This document shows, one piece after another, positions 12,001 through 27,000 of a stretch of DNA of 64,000 bases. Within the stretch, counting starts at the first letter, position 1. Each line of letters begins with the position of its first letter. A program made the position numbers and the translations under genes. The stretch covers positions 31,970,278 to 32,034,277 of the forward strand of contig OY783194.1 in assembly GCA_963678675.1 (NCBI GenBank). Direction: 5' to 3'. The notes under the pieces are model-generated. The model ran no database searches and was not told the DNA's origin. It was given only the letters and a program-made list of their open reading frames with translations. The stretch comes from Xiphydria camelus. Lineage: Eukaryota > Arthropoda > Insecta > Hymenoptera > Xiphydriidae.

Positions 12001-15000
12001 GCTCCGCGACGGCGAGAGGGCCCGAAGAGGCGGGGGGCCGGGAAGTGCACGCGCGCAGTCAGAGTCGGAGCGAACGAACGGGCGAACGAAAGAACGAGCG
12101 AGTAGGTTGTCAGAGCCTTCGGGGCAGAATTGCACCATCCCGACAGTTAGACCCCCTTGGGCGAATCCGCGGCCTTATTTACCCTACCAGCGGCTGGCAG
12201 CTATACGCCGCGCGCCGCTGCCTTAACTAACCGACTAACTAACCGCGTATAGGTTGCGTCGCGCATGCGGTCGCGCGCGGGGCTCCGCATTACTCATCCG
12301 CCTCGCAGTGACGCACACTCGCGCAGGAGTCCTCCTCCCGCGGGAGGCGCGCGTACGACGGAAAGCGAGAGTGACGCGCGCGGGAAGAGGCGGAGTGAGA
12401 GAGGGACAGACGTACGGGGGAGAGGAGCGAAAGAGAGAGAAGAGTGGCGCGCGGTACCCCGACACAGAAGTCGCGCGCGCGCGCGTACAAATCTAGGTAG
12501 GCCCGCAGCGCGCGATCCTCGCGCGGCGGCTGCCCGCGCCCGTGTAAACGCGGGAGGCCCGCGCGCTATCCGCCCACGCTCCGCGACGCAACACCCGTAT
12601 ACCTACATCTGGTGGCCATCGACGTCACTTCACTTTTTTCTTTGCCGCGCGCAAAAGGCTTTTCGCTTTTCACGAGGCGCGTCGTCGTCCTCGATTCACG
12701 CGGACGATCGCGACCCCGACGTCGGTTGCGGCGCGTGATTCGACGATGAATGAGAGTCCTTTCCCGCCCTCGAGGCTGATCTTTCGCTCACGGGGTCGGT
12801 AGGATCCCTCCGTGCCCGCGGGCCGATCCGATCCGTTGTGCATCCTCTCGGCGCGCGGCTCCGCGCCGCCGGGTCGTCGTCCTTTCCCACGCGTAAGGAT
12901 CTCGTAACTGGAACGCGCGCTGCCCGCCGGTCCGCCGCTACGTAACGATCTCGAGTCGATCGCTCCCGAAAGTTGCCTAGCGCGTCGTCGCGCGGCTCTC
13001 GTTCCGATGCAGCCGTCGGCGATGGATGATTCCGAGGGATAATAATAAATTCTTTCGAGTCCAAGGTCAGGAGAGATGTAACGCGATTCGAAAGGATGAA
13101 TTCGTTTTGAGGATGATCCTCTCCGTTCTTTCCATATGGGCTCCCCTCCTGCCGTACCACCCTCTCGCCCTTCTCCTCTCTTCGTTGCTTTCGCGCTCTC
13201 CGGCCCCGGCGGCGCGTCGCGGTGTGTTTTTTTATATTTCCTTTACGGATGTTTTACACGAGCTCTTGAGTTGTTTCGTTTTCTGTCGGAGTCGTTGTAT
13301 GGTTCACCCGATAGAAAGTTCCGAGCGGCTCGGACACACTCGTGATGCAAGAAATTAATCGTTATTTTGTAGAAGCAATTTGGTTTCGTGTTTGCAATTG
13401 CATCGCATACACGAGGAATAAAGTAGACAGCAATTATTTTACTGTTTAATTCAGTAGAGTTGATACTCGAGCTCACGCTGAGAAAAATAATTCGGTTAAA
13501 ATGACAAATCGCATCTGGTTAAACACGTTTCGTTATTTTAACCAAAATACTGGTCAATTGAACCAAATATCAAGTTATTCTGATCAAACGTTTAGTTAGT
13601 CTGATCAAAAAGTCCTCGGTTTAACCAAACGGATGGAGAATCCATATTTCACCAAATGATTTGGTCATCGGCTCCAGGATTTAGGTTCAATTGACCAAGT
13701 AATTTTTCTCAGTGCATTTTCAAGAATTGTACAAAGAAGCCCATTTTTATTTACTGTTTACAACAGTAAAGATACTAATTCAGCCAGATATAATATCTGT
13801 TTGCATAGGAATTTTTAATAGTTGAATCGTAGTTTATGCTAGTCAAACTGCAATTCGTGTACCGAGAAAATGAGTTTATTAATAGTTAATGAACGTAATT
13901 TCAAATACGGCGAAATAAATATTTCGTAAGGACAAGAAAATATATGATAATTATTAAAATGTTTATTTAATTCAAACGGTTGCTTTAAAGGATCAAATTG
14001 TGCCAAATAAATATTGTAACAGTTAACGAATATCTATTTGGTCCAATAAAAAGATTTTTTCGCCACATTCAAACAAACATTTATTAACTACAAACAAATT
14101 GTTTTCTCGGTGTGCAATTTTTTGGTACGCTTGTAAACAGCAAACAGAAATGTCTCCTCTCTGTACAAATTCTTGAAAAGCAGCTCGAGTCTCAGCGCTA
14201 CTGGATGAAGCAGTAAAAATTTCTGTTTCTTTTTTCCATATATTTTTTAATCGAGTTCTCCGCGGGCAGCACTTTTTCCGCAGTCGAAAGCAGTAACTAT
14301 GAATTCAATATTGAAAACTGCAGCTGCGCCTTAAACGCTCTCTTCTCAACCGCCCTCCTCTGTGCGATGTACCGTCGCAATCCACTTTTTTTCACGTGAC
14401 GCACTACTCTCTCTCTCTCTCTTTCTTTCTTTCCTTCCTTCTCATTCTCTCTCCCCGCGTCACGACGATTATATACTTCAACGGTGTCGTAACGGCGCTG
14501 CAGTAGGTACATTTGACCGAGATGTAGTAAGTCGATAGCGCTGCGAGGATCGTGCGGCTTCGATTATTATCTTTTTTGTTAAACTAGGATAAGTATAGAC
14601 CAGCGGTCGGCCACCCTTTAGTACTCGCTGCAGCCAATTTAGCTCGAAACGGGACGCGCGGTGCAGCGAAACGGTCGATTATACATTTCGCGCGGAATGG
14701 AGTGGATCGTAGGAAATTTTGCTTTTGCAACTTCGCGCGCGGAGCGCCCCGGCCGATGATTCTGATCGACTCGCTTTGGATGACGGTATTTTATCAAGTC
14801 GACCGTAGCTTGACGGTACGAGCGGATCTTCTTGTTTTGCCACGAAGGACCAATCAAATTTAGCTCTCATGGCAAGACAATAAGATTCGCTCGAACCGTC
14901 TAGCTACGGTCGAATCGATAAAGTACTGTCATCCAAAGAGGGTCGATCAGAATCATTAGTCACAGGTGTAAATACCGCTCCGCGACTTGCGTTTTCCACA

Positions 15001-18000
15001 CTGAGAAAAATAATTTGTTTAAAATGACAAAACGCATCTGCCCAGGTGGAAAAATTCTATATATTTTCTATATAATACATATGGATTTTATATGATTTCT
15101 ATATTAACCATATAAGGATTATACATGGATTATACAAACATTCCAAAAAATCTGTATATAGTCCTTATGGTTAATATAGAAATCGTATATAATCCATATT
15201 ATAATGACCAAAACTATATGTGGATTATATATACAAAGTATATATAGAACTTCCCCGCCTGGACGGTTAAACAAGTTTAGTTCTTTTGACCAAAATACTA
15301 ATAAGTTGAACCAAATACTTAGTTATTCTAACTAGATGTTCAGTAATTTGAAACACCTACATGTCCAGTTATTCTAACCAAAAAATAGTTTAATCAAACA
15401 GACGGAGGACCTATATTTCACCAAACGATTTGATTGCGGTCTCCAGGATTTTGATCAAATTGACCGAGTTATTTTTCTCAGTGCAGCCGACGAGAGATCG
15501 CGAGAGAAACGAGTCCCCGAATTCGCGCCCGGCCCGAGTTCAAAGCGGGCGACGCTTACGTTGCAGCGCGCGGGTTCGCCGCACGCCGCTAGAGGCGATT
15601 TCAAGATCGCTATACCGGCGTGCCGCTGCAGCAAAACGGGGCCCCGCGCGATCGATCGGATCGCGCTCGGACTGTTTAAACGAGAGGCGCAACGCTATTA
15701 TCTAAGAGTCTCTGGATCGGTGAACCAATAGCGGGATACCTGTACACACGAGCCCGGGCGATCGACCGGCTGGCCGGTACTGAAATCTCACAGACGCGAA
15801 GTCTGTGAGGATCCGTGGTGCTCGCCGCGTGCGCGGTGAATGGGAACTCCCCCTCCGCCTCGCGCCCTCCTCGCACGCCTCGCGGCGGACCCGACTCGGC
15901 AACGACTCCTGCGCCACACACGTGCGTACGTACACACCTCGCGAGGAACGTATTTGTCGGCGGCGGGGGGAACCACCGTTCGGCGATTACCTAAATGTGT
16001 GGCTCTAATTTCTGTAATCGTAGAGAGTGTATGATTCCGAGTCGGACTTTTGTTCGGAGTTGGATACAATTGCGATTCGAGAGTCATTCTTCGTTTAGTG
16101 GTTCTGGGAAAATCTACGCGTGTGTATTATATATCATATGAGGCTAAACATACTCGCCAGGAAAGAAAGTTCAATCACTATTATCTCATTATCTATGAGG
16201 TTTTGGCTTATGTTTATATTATAATGCTTTTTTGAAGATTATATTTTCGTCTGTGAACAAATCTCATATCGATGTAAGCTAAAAGTTTATAAACAATGGA
16301 TAATAGCGATGGGAGTTTTTTTCTGGCGAGTAAGTTTAACCTTGTATAATACAGTTGCATGGTTAATGTTTCTAAAATTGAACGAGAGATAATACTACAC
16401 TGAGAGAAATAATTACTAGTGTTAAACAATTTTTAATCGAATATATATTATATTCTTGATTATTCAAGAATACCGCCGCGCGCTGAGAAAAATAATTAGG
16501 TTAAAGTGATAAAACGCATCCAGTTAAACGCGTTTAGTTATTCGAACCGAATATATAAATGTTTAATTATCATAACCAAAACATGGTCAGTTTAACCAAA
16601 CAGATGGAGGATTTCGTCAAACAATTTGGCCATCGTCTCCAAAAGATTTTGATTAAATTGACCAAATTTTTGTCTCAGCGTGTGGGAACAATAAATTCTC
16701 TCTACATGAAAAAAAAAACAATTACCCGAACCTATCAAATATTTTCTCGCACGAAGAAAGCCATAGCTTGATCCTGAAACGATATCATTTTTCTGATTGA
16801 AGTAAACATTTTTTTTGGCGCCAGCAATTATTTCTCTCAGTATGTCTGTCGCAAACGTTCACTTCTCCCAGACGCAGTCTAAATATCGCGGCTCTGTAAG
16901 CGAGCCACGGACGACTAGTGTGGTCGCGGAAAAAAACTAATCGAAAATTCGCGTCGCGCGGCAAAATTGTCGAGTTTATATGGAAACGAAATGCACGCAT
17001 GTGCGACGGAAGGAGCAGACGAGACTGCCCCCTCTCTTTCGCGCTCCGTCTCCGGCGAGGCGTAAGGATCTTCGCGGCGCGGTTCCCGCGGAGTTCCTTA
17101 ATGACATGCAAATGAAATTAAACGGCGACACGCGTGCGCGGAGGAACAAGAAGCGAGGATCTTCTCGGGTGGACGGGGATACGAAAAAAAAACTTGTCGC
17201 ACCGGTCGAAAGGTTCCGCATCGTCGTCTTTGTCCTTCGGACGCGCGTAATCTCTGAAACAACCGATCCGTCATATCGGGACTTTTCTGAGCAACAAGCT
17301 ATTTCTGCTCGAAAAGGGCAACGCGTTCTCTCTCATCCGTTTCCGGGGCGCGTGCTCGCTTGCCCGCCGGTATATCGTGGCCGCGCGACCGGACTTTCTC
17401 GTTAAACTGGACGAAGAGTTGATTCTCGTTGAACTGGATTGTATGTGGATCGGCATTGTTTCTCTATTTAATTCGAGCACTGAACTCCGGTAGCACCGTT
17501 ACACTCGCAAACCGTGGCGCGATCGCGTCTCGTTTCTGGCTACTTTAAATATTGACATTTGATATCGCGGGATTGCGGTACCTGCAAACCGAGCCAGACT
17601 GCGATTGCATCGCCGTTCTAGCCAATTTAAACGCAGAGGTCTGGCACCACCGAGCCGAGAGATCGAGGTCAGTCGCGGTCCCAACGGTCGCCGGTACCAC
17701 GGACCTTTGGTACCACTGCTTCGAAGCACGTGGGGACGTTAAGCTCGGCCGGTACCAGCGATCTTTGACGATCCGGAGCCATGGTACCATCGAATCGTGC
17801 GATCCGAATCATTGTCGCGTCGCTACCAACGATACCCGGTACCCTGGCGCTTTGGTACCACCGAATTTCACACAAACGGACGACGAATTCGAACGATAAT
17901 TCGCAATTTCATCGCAGGTCGAGCTGAACGATAAACGGAGAACTATTTGTACGCGACGTGTGTGTTGTGCAGCGTCCACGTGGAAGTTTCCGCCCCTGAC

Positions 18001-21000
18001 CCTGATCCGCGAGATCCCAAGAGCATAAAAACCTTCCTACGCGAAGATGCGATAACGTTACGAGATACGTTCCATCTGCACGCGATATTAAGGCTAGGCC
18101 ATTTAACCTGTTCGAGCAACGTATAATTTTCCTCATATCAGCCTCGTCGCTCGATGATCAACCTGCCATCGACAGTGCCCTCGGGGCGGACCTTTGGATC
18201 GTACGAAACACTAGACAGATCGACTACTCGATCGTAGGAAGAAAAAACAATCGATTAATGATAACCGATCGGATATTCAAATCACGTTGTTATTCCGTTC
18301 TAGCCGAAACGATCGACGAAGCGATTCGGCGTCGACTTCACGACGAAATTTATTCCACCTGCTCGGCTAATCTCAGCCTTCGGAGTGGAGAGGATGAGAG
18401 GTTCATCCGGAGGGGCTCGGGTCTTATCCGGAGACGAATCAGCTGACTGGAACGTATTTACAAGCTCGTTGCGAGAAGACCACCGTCTCGCCCACCTCGA
18501 CTTCTGTAGCTTCTTCAATTCGTACAGCTTCATACGCGGGGACGACAACCGCGCAAGTTCCATATTCGTAAACGGCTCGAGCGATTCGCGTTAAGATTTC
18601 GTCCGGATAAGCTCGGCTGAGTTAAACAGGCGCGCCGTTCGTTCCTTACCTGCGCCAGGGTCGCCACGGTCAGTCCGAACGTGAGAGCGATCTGCGGCAC
18701 CGACGGGTCGGTGGTCCAGCTGATGCACGAGGCGCATCCGATGAGGACGAGCAGCAGCGTACCGAGGAACTCGGCCAGCAGGGCCCGCCAGATTCCCCAG
18801 TCCGTCACTTCGTGGAGACCCAGGAACTCCTTCGCTTCTGAAAAAGGTCGGCGAAGGGTCAGACGCGTCGCGCGGTTCCGCGCGGGGTATCGCGTCGTTG
18901 GCCTCGACGATCGTGAGATTGTCAGTTGAATGTCTTTCGGTTCACTCGAATGATATTCCCGTTGAATCGATCAAGTGATGCTCAACTGTGATAATCGAAA
19001 GATAAGGTTGCCGGTAAAAAATTTAATTCATCGAAACATTCGTTCGTTTTAACAGGATGCTTCTTTAAATGAACTCTCGACCACGTCGTCCGACGTATTT
19101 CTTTAGGACGATTCCGAGAACATCGGATTTATTGGGGAAATCTCGGAGGAACACCGAGATATCGATGATTTTCTGAGGGAAAGAAATCTTTCGTGTAATG
19201 TGTGAAATCGCTGATATTTTATATCTCCTTTGAGATATGGCTTTAATAATCGTGATTTTCGTAATCAGCGCGAAAAAAATACATCAGACGGGGTGGTTGC
19301 GAATTGAATTTTAGAAATGTCCATATTTGTCAAAAATTGAAAAAATGCCCTTGTTTTTCGTAAAAATTGAAATCTCCGGAATTCAATTCCAAGCCACTCT
19401 ATCCGATGTATTTTTTCATGCTGATTTCGAAAATCACGAATATATCAAGGAGATTCCAAAGAAACTTCGAAATATCGACGATTCTCTGAGGAGAAAGAAA
19501 TATCTTGTCCATAAAAAATTACTGGTATCTTATATTTCCTGGAAGATATCGAATTAATAACCACATTTTTCGTAATCACCGCGAAAAAATACATGCGAGC
19601 TAGAGTGGTCGAACTATCGATTCCAGAGATTTCAATTTTTTTGACATTGAAACTGAATAAAACCCGATAGAACAGACGTTCTCACGGGTTTCGGCTATTT
19701 TGATAAATCATTTTTCCAGGATTACGGAGTGTCAATGCCTCTGCGATTAAAAGCTCGTCATCGTTTGTAATTAAACGCTGATTTTTTTTCTCGTAAACAC
19801 ACGGTGCGTGGTTCCTCACATATGACGCGATCAATGATAAAGCAGTCGTCTTTTGGATCTAAATTAACCGGTGTTTGCCAACGAGATTATCCATCGTTTG
19901 TACAGCGTTATCGGCGTTCGCGCGTCGCACGTGGCTCGCTTGCTGTTAAAACGGTAGCGTGAACATACTCGTGTATATATATATATATATATGTACATAT
20001 ATGTACTTTGGATAGCGACCTGTGAGGGAGGGGTTGTATGGTATCGTGAAATAGGAGTTAAAAAGGCTTAACGGCTCACCCCAACTGATCCACCAATTCC
20101 TATCTAATTTGGTCGTTCGAGACAATTTTCAGTTAGCACCTGGTGAACACTGCATGCAAACTTTCCCAAGGGTCAACGAAAAATTGATCCGAGCTTTGTA
20201 ATTTAACTCTTATTGCGACAGGAAGTCAACCAAATTAAAATAAATATTTTCGAATAAATTATGTCTCGTCGTTTTCGAAATGATTTATCATTCGAAAAAA
20301 ATAAAAATGAGCTTTAGCATCGCGACTCCTTATTCGGATTAATTAAACGATATACGGAGGAAAATAAATCGTAGCATTTTTGCAAAGTTTATGGTAAATT
20401 TCGGGACAAGGCCAATTTATTGTTACGACAACTACAATTTTAGTAAACATTATAGCAAGACTTGTAGATGTTGCAAACGTTGTTGTAATTTTTACTAAAA
20501 TTGTAGTTATCGTAACAATAAATTGACTTTGTCCCGAGATTTACCACAAACTTTGTAAATGCTACGATTAATTTTTTTCAGTGTATCTATCAGGAGATAT
20601 TTATTCGACTCAATTGTGTATATTTCCGTTTAAAACGCAGCGATTCGATCGACTGCGAGATCTAATCAGCTTGCAATCATTCGCACGAACAGAAAATTAC
20701 GAGACGCCGAAATATACAGAACGACTCGAAAATTTTCCACGAGACTCATTTTCAGACACAATTACCGACAGAACGGATTTTATCGTAAATGGGACTTGAA
20801 TGTTAGACAATTTCCAGACATGTTCCATGAAAAGCAGAAAGTGTATCGGAGAAAAATATCTATACACCTGTTCTCTCCATTAGAAACCACAAGACGGCAT
20901 AACATGTTTTCCGAAGTTCCATAATTTAAATGTTTCATGACCGCTGGATGGTCTAATTGAATTTTGTTTCAAGGTAGAGCTGCACTTGTCTACTTACCGA

Positions 21001-24000
21001 TTGCCCAGGTGCCTCTAATTAATTCTCTATTAGAAGTCATCGCGGAGAGCAGGTGGTCGGATATTTTTTAACAATAATCGCACTTTAAACGCGTGCATTG
21101 CCGACGCTGAGAGAAATAATTGCTAGTTTCGAAAAAAAATGTTTCTTAAATCAAGAACATATGATCTTACCAATTTTTAAGAATACAGATTCTTGATCGA
21201 AAAATATTTATTCTTGATTCAAGAATATCGTCACGCGTTGAAAAAAATAAGTTAGTTAAAATGAGAAAATTCTTCTGGTTAAACGAGTTTAGTTATTCTA
21301 ACCAAAATACTAGTAAGTTGAATTGAACGTTTAGTTATTCTAGCTACGTGTTTAGTTATTCTAACTACATGTCTAGTTATTCCAACCAGAAAATGTTCAG
21401 TTTAACCAAACAAATGGAGGATCCATGTTTCACAAACGCCAAAAAAAACAATTACTCGAGCCTATCAAATATTTTCTTGCACAAAGAAAACCGTGGCTTA
21501 ATCCTGAAAGTAAATCACGTTTTTGATTGAAGAAAACATTTTTTTGGCACTAGAAATTATTTCTCTCAGTGTATACATCATCAACGCGAGTGGGATTATT
21601 GCACAACGATATGGGCACATAAAATAAACGTTAAAACGTTTATCGGACGATTGATAAGAGACTTGAATTTTTAAGAGGTTGCGCACAGCGAGAAGGGAGT
21701 CGCTCGTGTGACGTTTATTGTACTCGTATTTTCAGAAACGAATCGGAGCGCGCGTACGCGCGGTGTAGTGGTTTCAGAATAATTACGAGCGCTCGATTTA
21801 CCAATCGCGGACGTTCAGTTAAATTCCTCGGGTCGAAATTTACGAGGATACAGCGATATCCGGTTATCGCGGCGAGGGCAGTTCGGGGCTGATCGATCGA
21901 TCAATGCAAGCGTGCACGATGATTACGATCAATACCGATTTATCGGCAATTATTTCACGAGGTCACCCCATCACGGGGTCGAATGGAAAATGAAATTTCT
22001 CTACGCACGCGGAAAAGCACCGTTCGTCGAAATGGGCCTTTCTAATTTTCATATATTAGCACCGCATAACGAGTGCGCGGATTACAGCCGATAGTCCATC
22101 GATAGCCGTACCCCGAAGCGATTCCTTTCGCAGATTTCGCCTGAGCGCGCGGCACGCGACACGTGCGTCAGAGGAATGCCGAAAATCAAAATTATCAAGC
22201 CTCAACTACATCTGCGGAAAACGTTACCGGTCGTTTAAACAGGATTCTTCCGATCAGCTTTCACGCGTCGAGAAAACAATTTATTTGTAGTTAATAAATG
22301 TTTATTTTAATATGGCGAAATAAATATTTTATCGGACCCCAAGTAAATATTCGTTATGACTATCACATTATTTATTTAGCATAATTTGATCCTTTGAGGC
22401 AATTATTCGAATGAAATAAACATTTTAATAATTAACGTATATTTTCTTGTCTTAACGCAATATTTATTTCGCCGTATTCGAAATTACACTTATTAATTAT
22501 TAATAAACCGTTTTCACGGTACGCTAATATTTTCCGAAAAATTATCGAGAGTTCACATTTTCAAAATCGACTTTTCTTTCAAACACAACCAATCCTGCCC
22601 GAGATATCGCGCACACGACCGATCCAATTCTTCCTCACGGAGACGTGTTTTTATTCGCGCGACGTGTACAAGATATAAATAATAAATCTCACCCGCGACG
22701 ACATCAACGTCCTCTCTAAATTCCGGTCGACGCATGTACCGTTTAAACGGCCTGACGAGGACCTACTTCTCCGGCACCGCGACGCGCTTCTTCGGCCGCT
22801 CGCCGGAGCGAGCGACGAGGAAAAAGAAAGATATTCAACCAACGTACCTTGCCCCGGTTTGCCCATTTTTCGTCGGAATCCACGAAGCGTCTCCGCGCGG
22901 CGTTACGCGTCGGCGAACGGTAGCGAAGATCACAGGGCTTCTCGTCAATTGACCGCGTGCGCGCGATTAACGGGAGGATCTTTTTTCTCCCTCTTTTTCC
23001 CACGAGCGAGACAGAAGAAACAGCGGTCCCAACGAGATTACGACGGGCGGGCGAGAAAAAAAGAGAGCAGCACACTCGGAAAAAAATATTCGCCAGAGAG
23101 GAGAATCGCGCCGCGCGCCGGTGTCGTTTGACTGTGTGTTGGTGTATGAGCTATTGAGTGCGCGGGCCGCAGGTTTCGCGTTCATATATCGTCGGCCACC
23201 CCCCCTCAAACCCTACCCCCCCCCACCACCGCCCCCTACTCCCCCCTCACCCATCCCCTCCACCGCGAAACCCATCCGCAAAAGACTATTTGGCTATTAT
23301 TCGGATACAACCGCGCCGGGGCCAAAGGAGCAGCGGCATTCTGCAGCATTGCCCCCGACGCGAGAAAGGTACCGCGAACCCGCGGGTCCACGTGGTGGAG
23401 AAGAACCCGTCCGGCCGCAGCAGGCGCGCGCAAGCGCTCGTGCGGTCGTACGAGTGTACGTTTCTCACGTAGGAGTCGCGCGTACACGCGCGTGCGTACG
23501 TACACGCTCGTCCGCGCGTGCGACAAGTCGAGCCGAGACCCGGCCCCACCTCCTCTTTCTTTCCAACACCGCCGTCATCGCCAAACGTAATTTTACTTTC
23601 GTTTGGCCCGGCGAAAAATCACGACCGATCGGAAAACGACGAGAACGCGCGCTGCGCGACCGGCTTCGCTCGGTATATCCCGTGGTTTTCTCTCTCGGGG
23701 GGCACAGACAGCATCGCGGAGTGTTTCGAGTTCGCGCTGTTCCCTCTCCGCGTACTTACTCCCGGCCCTTCTCGCTTCTTCTCTCGCGCGCTCTCGCCCT
23801 CTCTCTCCCTTACCTCACCGGAAACGGGACTGCGGCGCGGCTGTCCCCCCCCCCTCCCTCTCGATCCGCTTTTCCCGTTCTTCTCCTACCATCGTTGTCG
23901 CCGCCGGTACTGTATCCTCGCGATGCGAACGCGCGGCAATTCCCGCAACCTTTTTCTCCGTCGGAGCACCGCGCGCAAGGAACACGTTGCGCAAGAGCAG

Positions 24001-27000
24001 GCGATACTGGGAAAATACGTCGCGGTAGATGCGCGCGGAGGGGGTGAGGTGGATCGATCGAGAATCGGTTCAGGGATTGGCAAACGGGGAGGGAACGCTC
24101 CGCGGGACGTTTCCGTGTCGCGTGCTCGAGGCGAATTAAAGGGACGGCCGCGAGGCGCGGTAGGAGAGCCGCGCGGGGAAGGTCTCCACGACGGTGAATC
24201 GGCAAAGTTGGAGCGTCTCTCTCTCGAAGGAGCGCGACGAATCGCGATCGGTTGCGTCTCGCTGCGCCCGAGATCCGCGCGTGTACACCCGTCTCCGCAG
24301 GTATCGCGGCGGGACGCGGGAGCGGCGCATCGCGTATACCTCTATGCTTCGCGGCGAGGCGGTAATTAAACGTTTTAATTGGGACACTCTAGGCGCGCGC
24401 ACGCGTGCGGCTGCGCCTCTGCGAATGGCTTAGCGTGTACACACGCTCGCGCGCCACATTTAACCGATCTCGCGTATGCATGTATATATGTGCGGGGGTA
24501 CGGCCGCGCAGGGAATTCGTTGCGAGACGCGCGGGATAAACATATACCTGCACGGGATACCTGCTGATAGCTATATATTATCTCGCTTACGCGTGCAAGA
24601 CAAACGAGCGGCCTTGCTCTATTGTGTTTTCTACGTAGAGCCGCGGTAATGCGTCTTCGCGGATCGCGTCGGGCCACTGCCGCTGCTTCGCGCCTCTAAT
24701 TACGGTCAAGTGGGTGCTAATGCGGGTAATTTTTTAATGCTCGTTTTTACGTCGAATTTTGGTAAAAACGAAATTCGAAAGTACAGTCTGCAGGATAGAG
24801 ATGTGGCTGAACGATGGGGAATGTAATAGAGAGCCGCTTTAGAAATGAGCCATACTGAGAAAAATAACACGGTTGAAGTAAGAAGAAATGTGAAATTTTT
24901 TTCCGGCGATTAAGTATAACCTCATATGGTACGATGGCGAATGTATAGGAAGCCACTCTAGAAATGAGCCATACAAATTCAATAAATATCGTTATGAGGA
25001 ATCTATAATCGTGAATTCCTCAGAGAATCGCCTCCAAATCGTGACGCGCGATAAATCGTTCGCGTCGTCAGTCATATTGTACGTATTTCCCCAGATTGAA
25101 ATTTGCTACTAATGGGTATTAAACGATGCTTCGTTCCAACACACATTTGAAGTGCAAAGCGATGAGCTTTACGAACCGGCTGGAACGGAAGGTCCGCTCC
25201 GAGAGCCAACAGCGAGATGAGACAAATATCGATTACGGACTGGACTCGTGGATGTCGATATTTACGTCAATGGGACACGACGAGAAATATGCTGTTTTTG
25301 AGGAAACCGAACCGCAGGCGAGCACCGCGCACGTTAACATTTTTCGGAGATCAATTCGAAGGCACCGTCGACTTCGAGATCCGGAGTAGCATACGAGTGC
25401 CGGCGCGTGTAACGCGTACACACGCGGCCAGGTACTTTTCCCGCGTGAAAGGAAATTTGTTTTTATCTAATCACCGTGAAACTGTTCGAAGGAATAACGA
25501 GGGCCCGGTAATGCGTTAAACGGCGGCTCTCGGTTTAAACGGTTTTAAAACTGGATCGTCCTGTGCATTTTGCGTCGATAAAAATGCCGACTTAAAAACA
25601 TTTTCCAGACTTTCCTTCGCGCAAACCGAGGATTTATTCGGGCGATTAAAGCTCTACGGGAAAGAAGGGGAGAGGGAGCTTTCGAAAAGGCATCAGGAGG
25701 GCCTTTCGGATCTGACAAAATGCGTCGTTGAATGTTTTGAACAAATTGAAAGCCTTGCCTGGTCGTACACCGAGAGAAATAATTGCTGGTGCCAACAAAA
25801 TGTTTCATTCCATCAAAAGCATGATATAATTCCAGGATCAAGTCATGGTTTTTTTCGTGCGAGAAAATATTTGACGGTCTCGAGTAATTGTTTTTTTTAA
25901 AGCAAAAAGAATTTCTTGTTCCAACGAAGGTCCTCTTGTCTATCTACATATATGCATATAAAAAAACATGTCCTGACTGACCGACCGATTCATCAACGCC
26001 GAGCGAAAACCGCTGAAACTAATTACATGTTTAGATAGTAGGTTTCTTTTGTGACTACAAGAAAGAATTTTACGAAATTCTTCCCCTAAAAGGTAGTCAC
26101 ACAAACAGGGGATGTAGGATTTATTTCGAGATTCACCCGAACGAAGTCACGGGCGGAAAGCTAGTCAAGAATATGTATTCCTTGACCAATAGTCTTTTGA
26201 CATATTTTTCTGGCATATTTTTTTTGACGCCAGCAATTATTTCTCTCCGTGTACAGGTACCCTGTAGTAGTTTTTTCGATTTACTCCTCAGAGCAAATTC
26301 TCTCCGAGAGTTCAAACCGTTTAAGCGACTCCGATTAATTATTTATCGCCTCTGACGGGTTGATCTACCCATAAGCACCTCTGGAAGCGACGCGCCACGT
26401 GCTCGGAAATCTACGCTCGACTGCGCGCACACGCGAGCCGTGGACGGTCTCACTAACCGTTCATCTTGGACGCGAGGGCGGCGCGGTAGCCACCGGGACC
26501 GTCGCGTTGCGCTGCTTCGACCGACGTACTCGAGGCCATGGAGGAGAAGAAGAAGAAGAAGGACGCCGCCGTTGCCGTCTGCCAATCCCGATGTATAAGG
26601 TTAAGGTTATTGCGCGGTCGCGGGTGCAGTAGCGTGGCTATGTTGTTATCAGACTTCAATTGTCTCACAGCGATCGAAATGACCTATTACACTCGATTTT
26701 GTCGTCTCTAGATGAAATTAATTTCACCGACGAAAACAGCTTTCTTCGATATTCCTTCCTCGACGCAAAATTTAAATTAAAAAATGCGTTCCTTCTTCCC
26801 ATTATTCATCCTTTAGTGCGAAATCCGAATGAAGAATATCCATCCACGTTTGCTTATCGGAATGACACTTCAAGGCACAAATTCACGGTGAAACTCGACG
26901 CTTATTTTCCGCGTCAACTAGATTACGCGATCAGGATTATTCGCGGATGAGTGGTTCATATTTTGCGAAAATCATTTTTAACAATGTGCATCATTCGAAT

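Larger units (their letters stand above)
13410..14241. repeat. L1, family L palindrome holding B3 and D7
   Basis: The left arm CAATTATTTTACTGTTTAAT...ACTCGAGCT resumes after B3 as TTTCAAGAATTGTACAAAG. The right arm has GTACAAATTCTTGAAAAG, CTCGAGTCTCAGCGCTAC and GCAGTAAAAATT in inverted order. The loop holds D7. Termini are CACGAGGAA and a decayed TTTTTTCCATA. Confidence 0.65.

Noticed and set aside
12265..12738. 157-codon plus-strand frame
   Set aside because: Same reason: Arg/Ala-rich translation of CpG-dense DNA.
23121..24047. 308-codon open frame on the plus strand
   Set aside because: GC-rich intronic block, Arg/Pro/Ser-rich on several frames at once, no domain, no splice logic; composition explains it.
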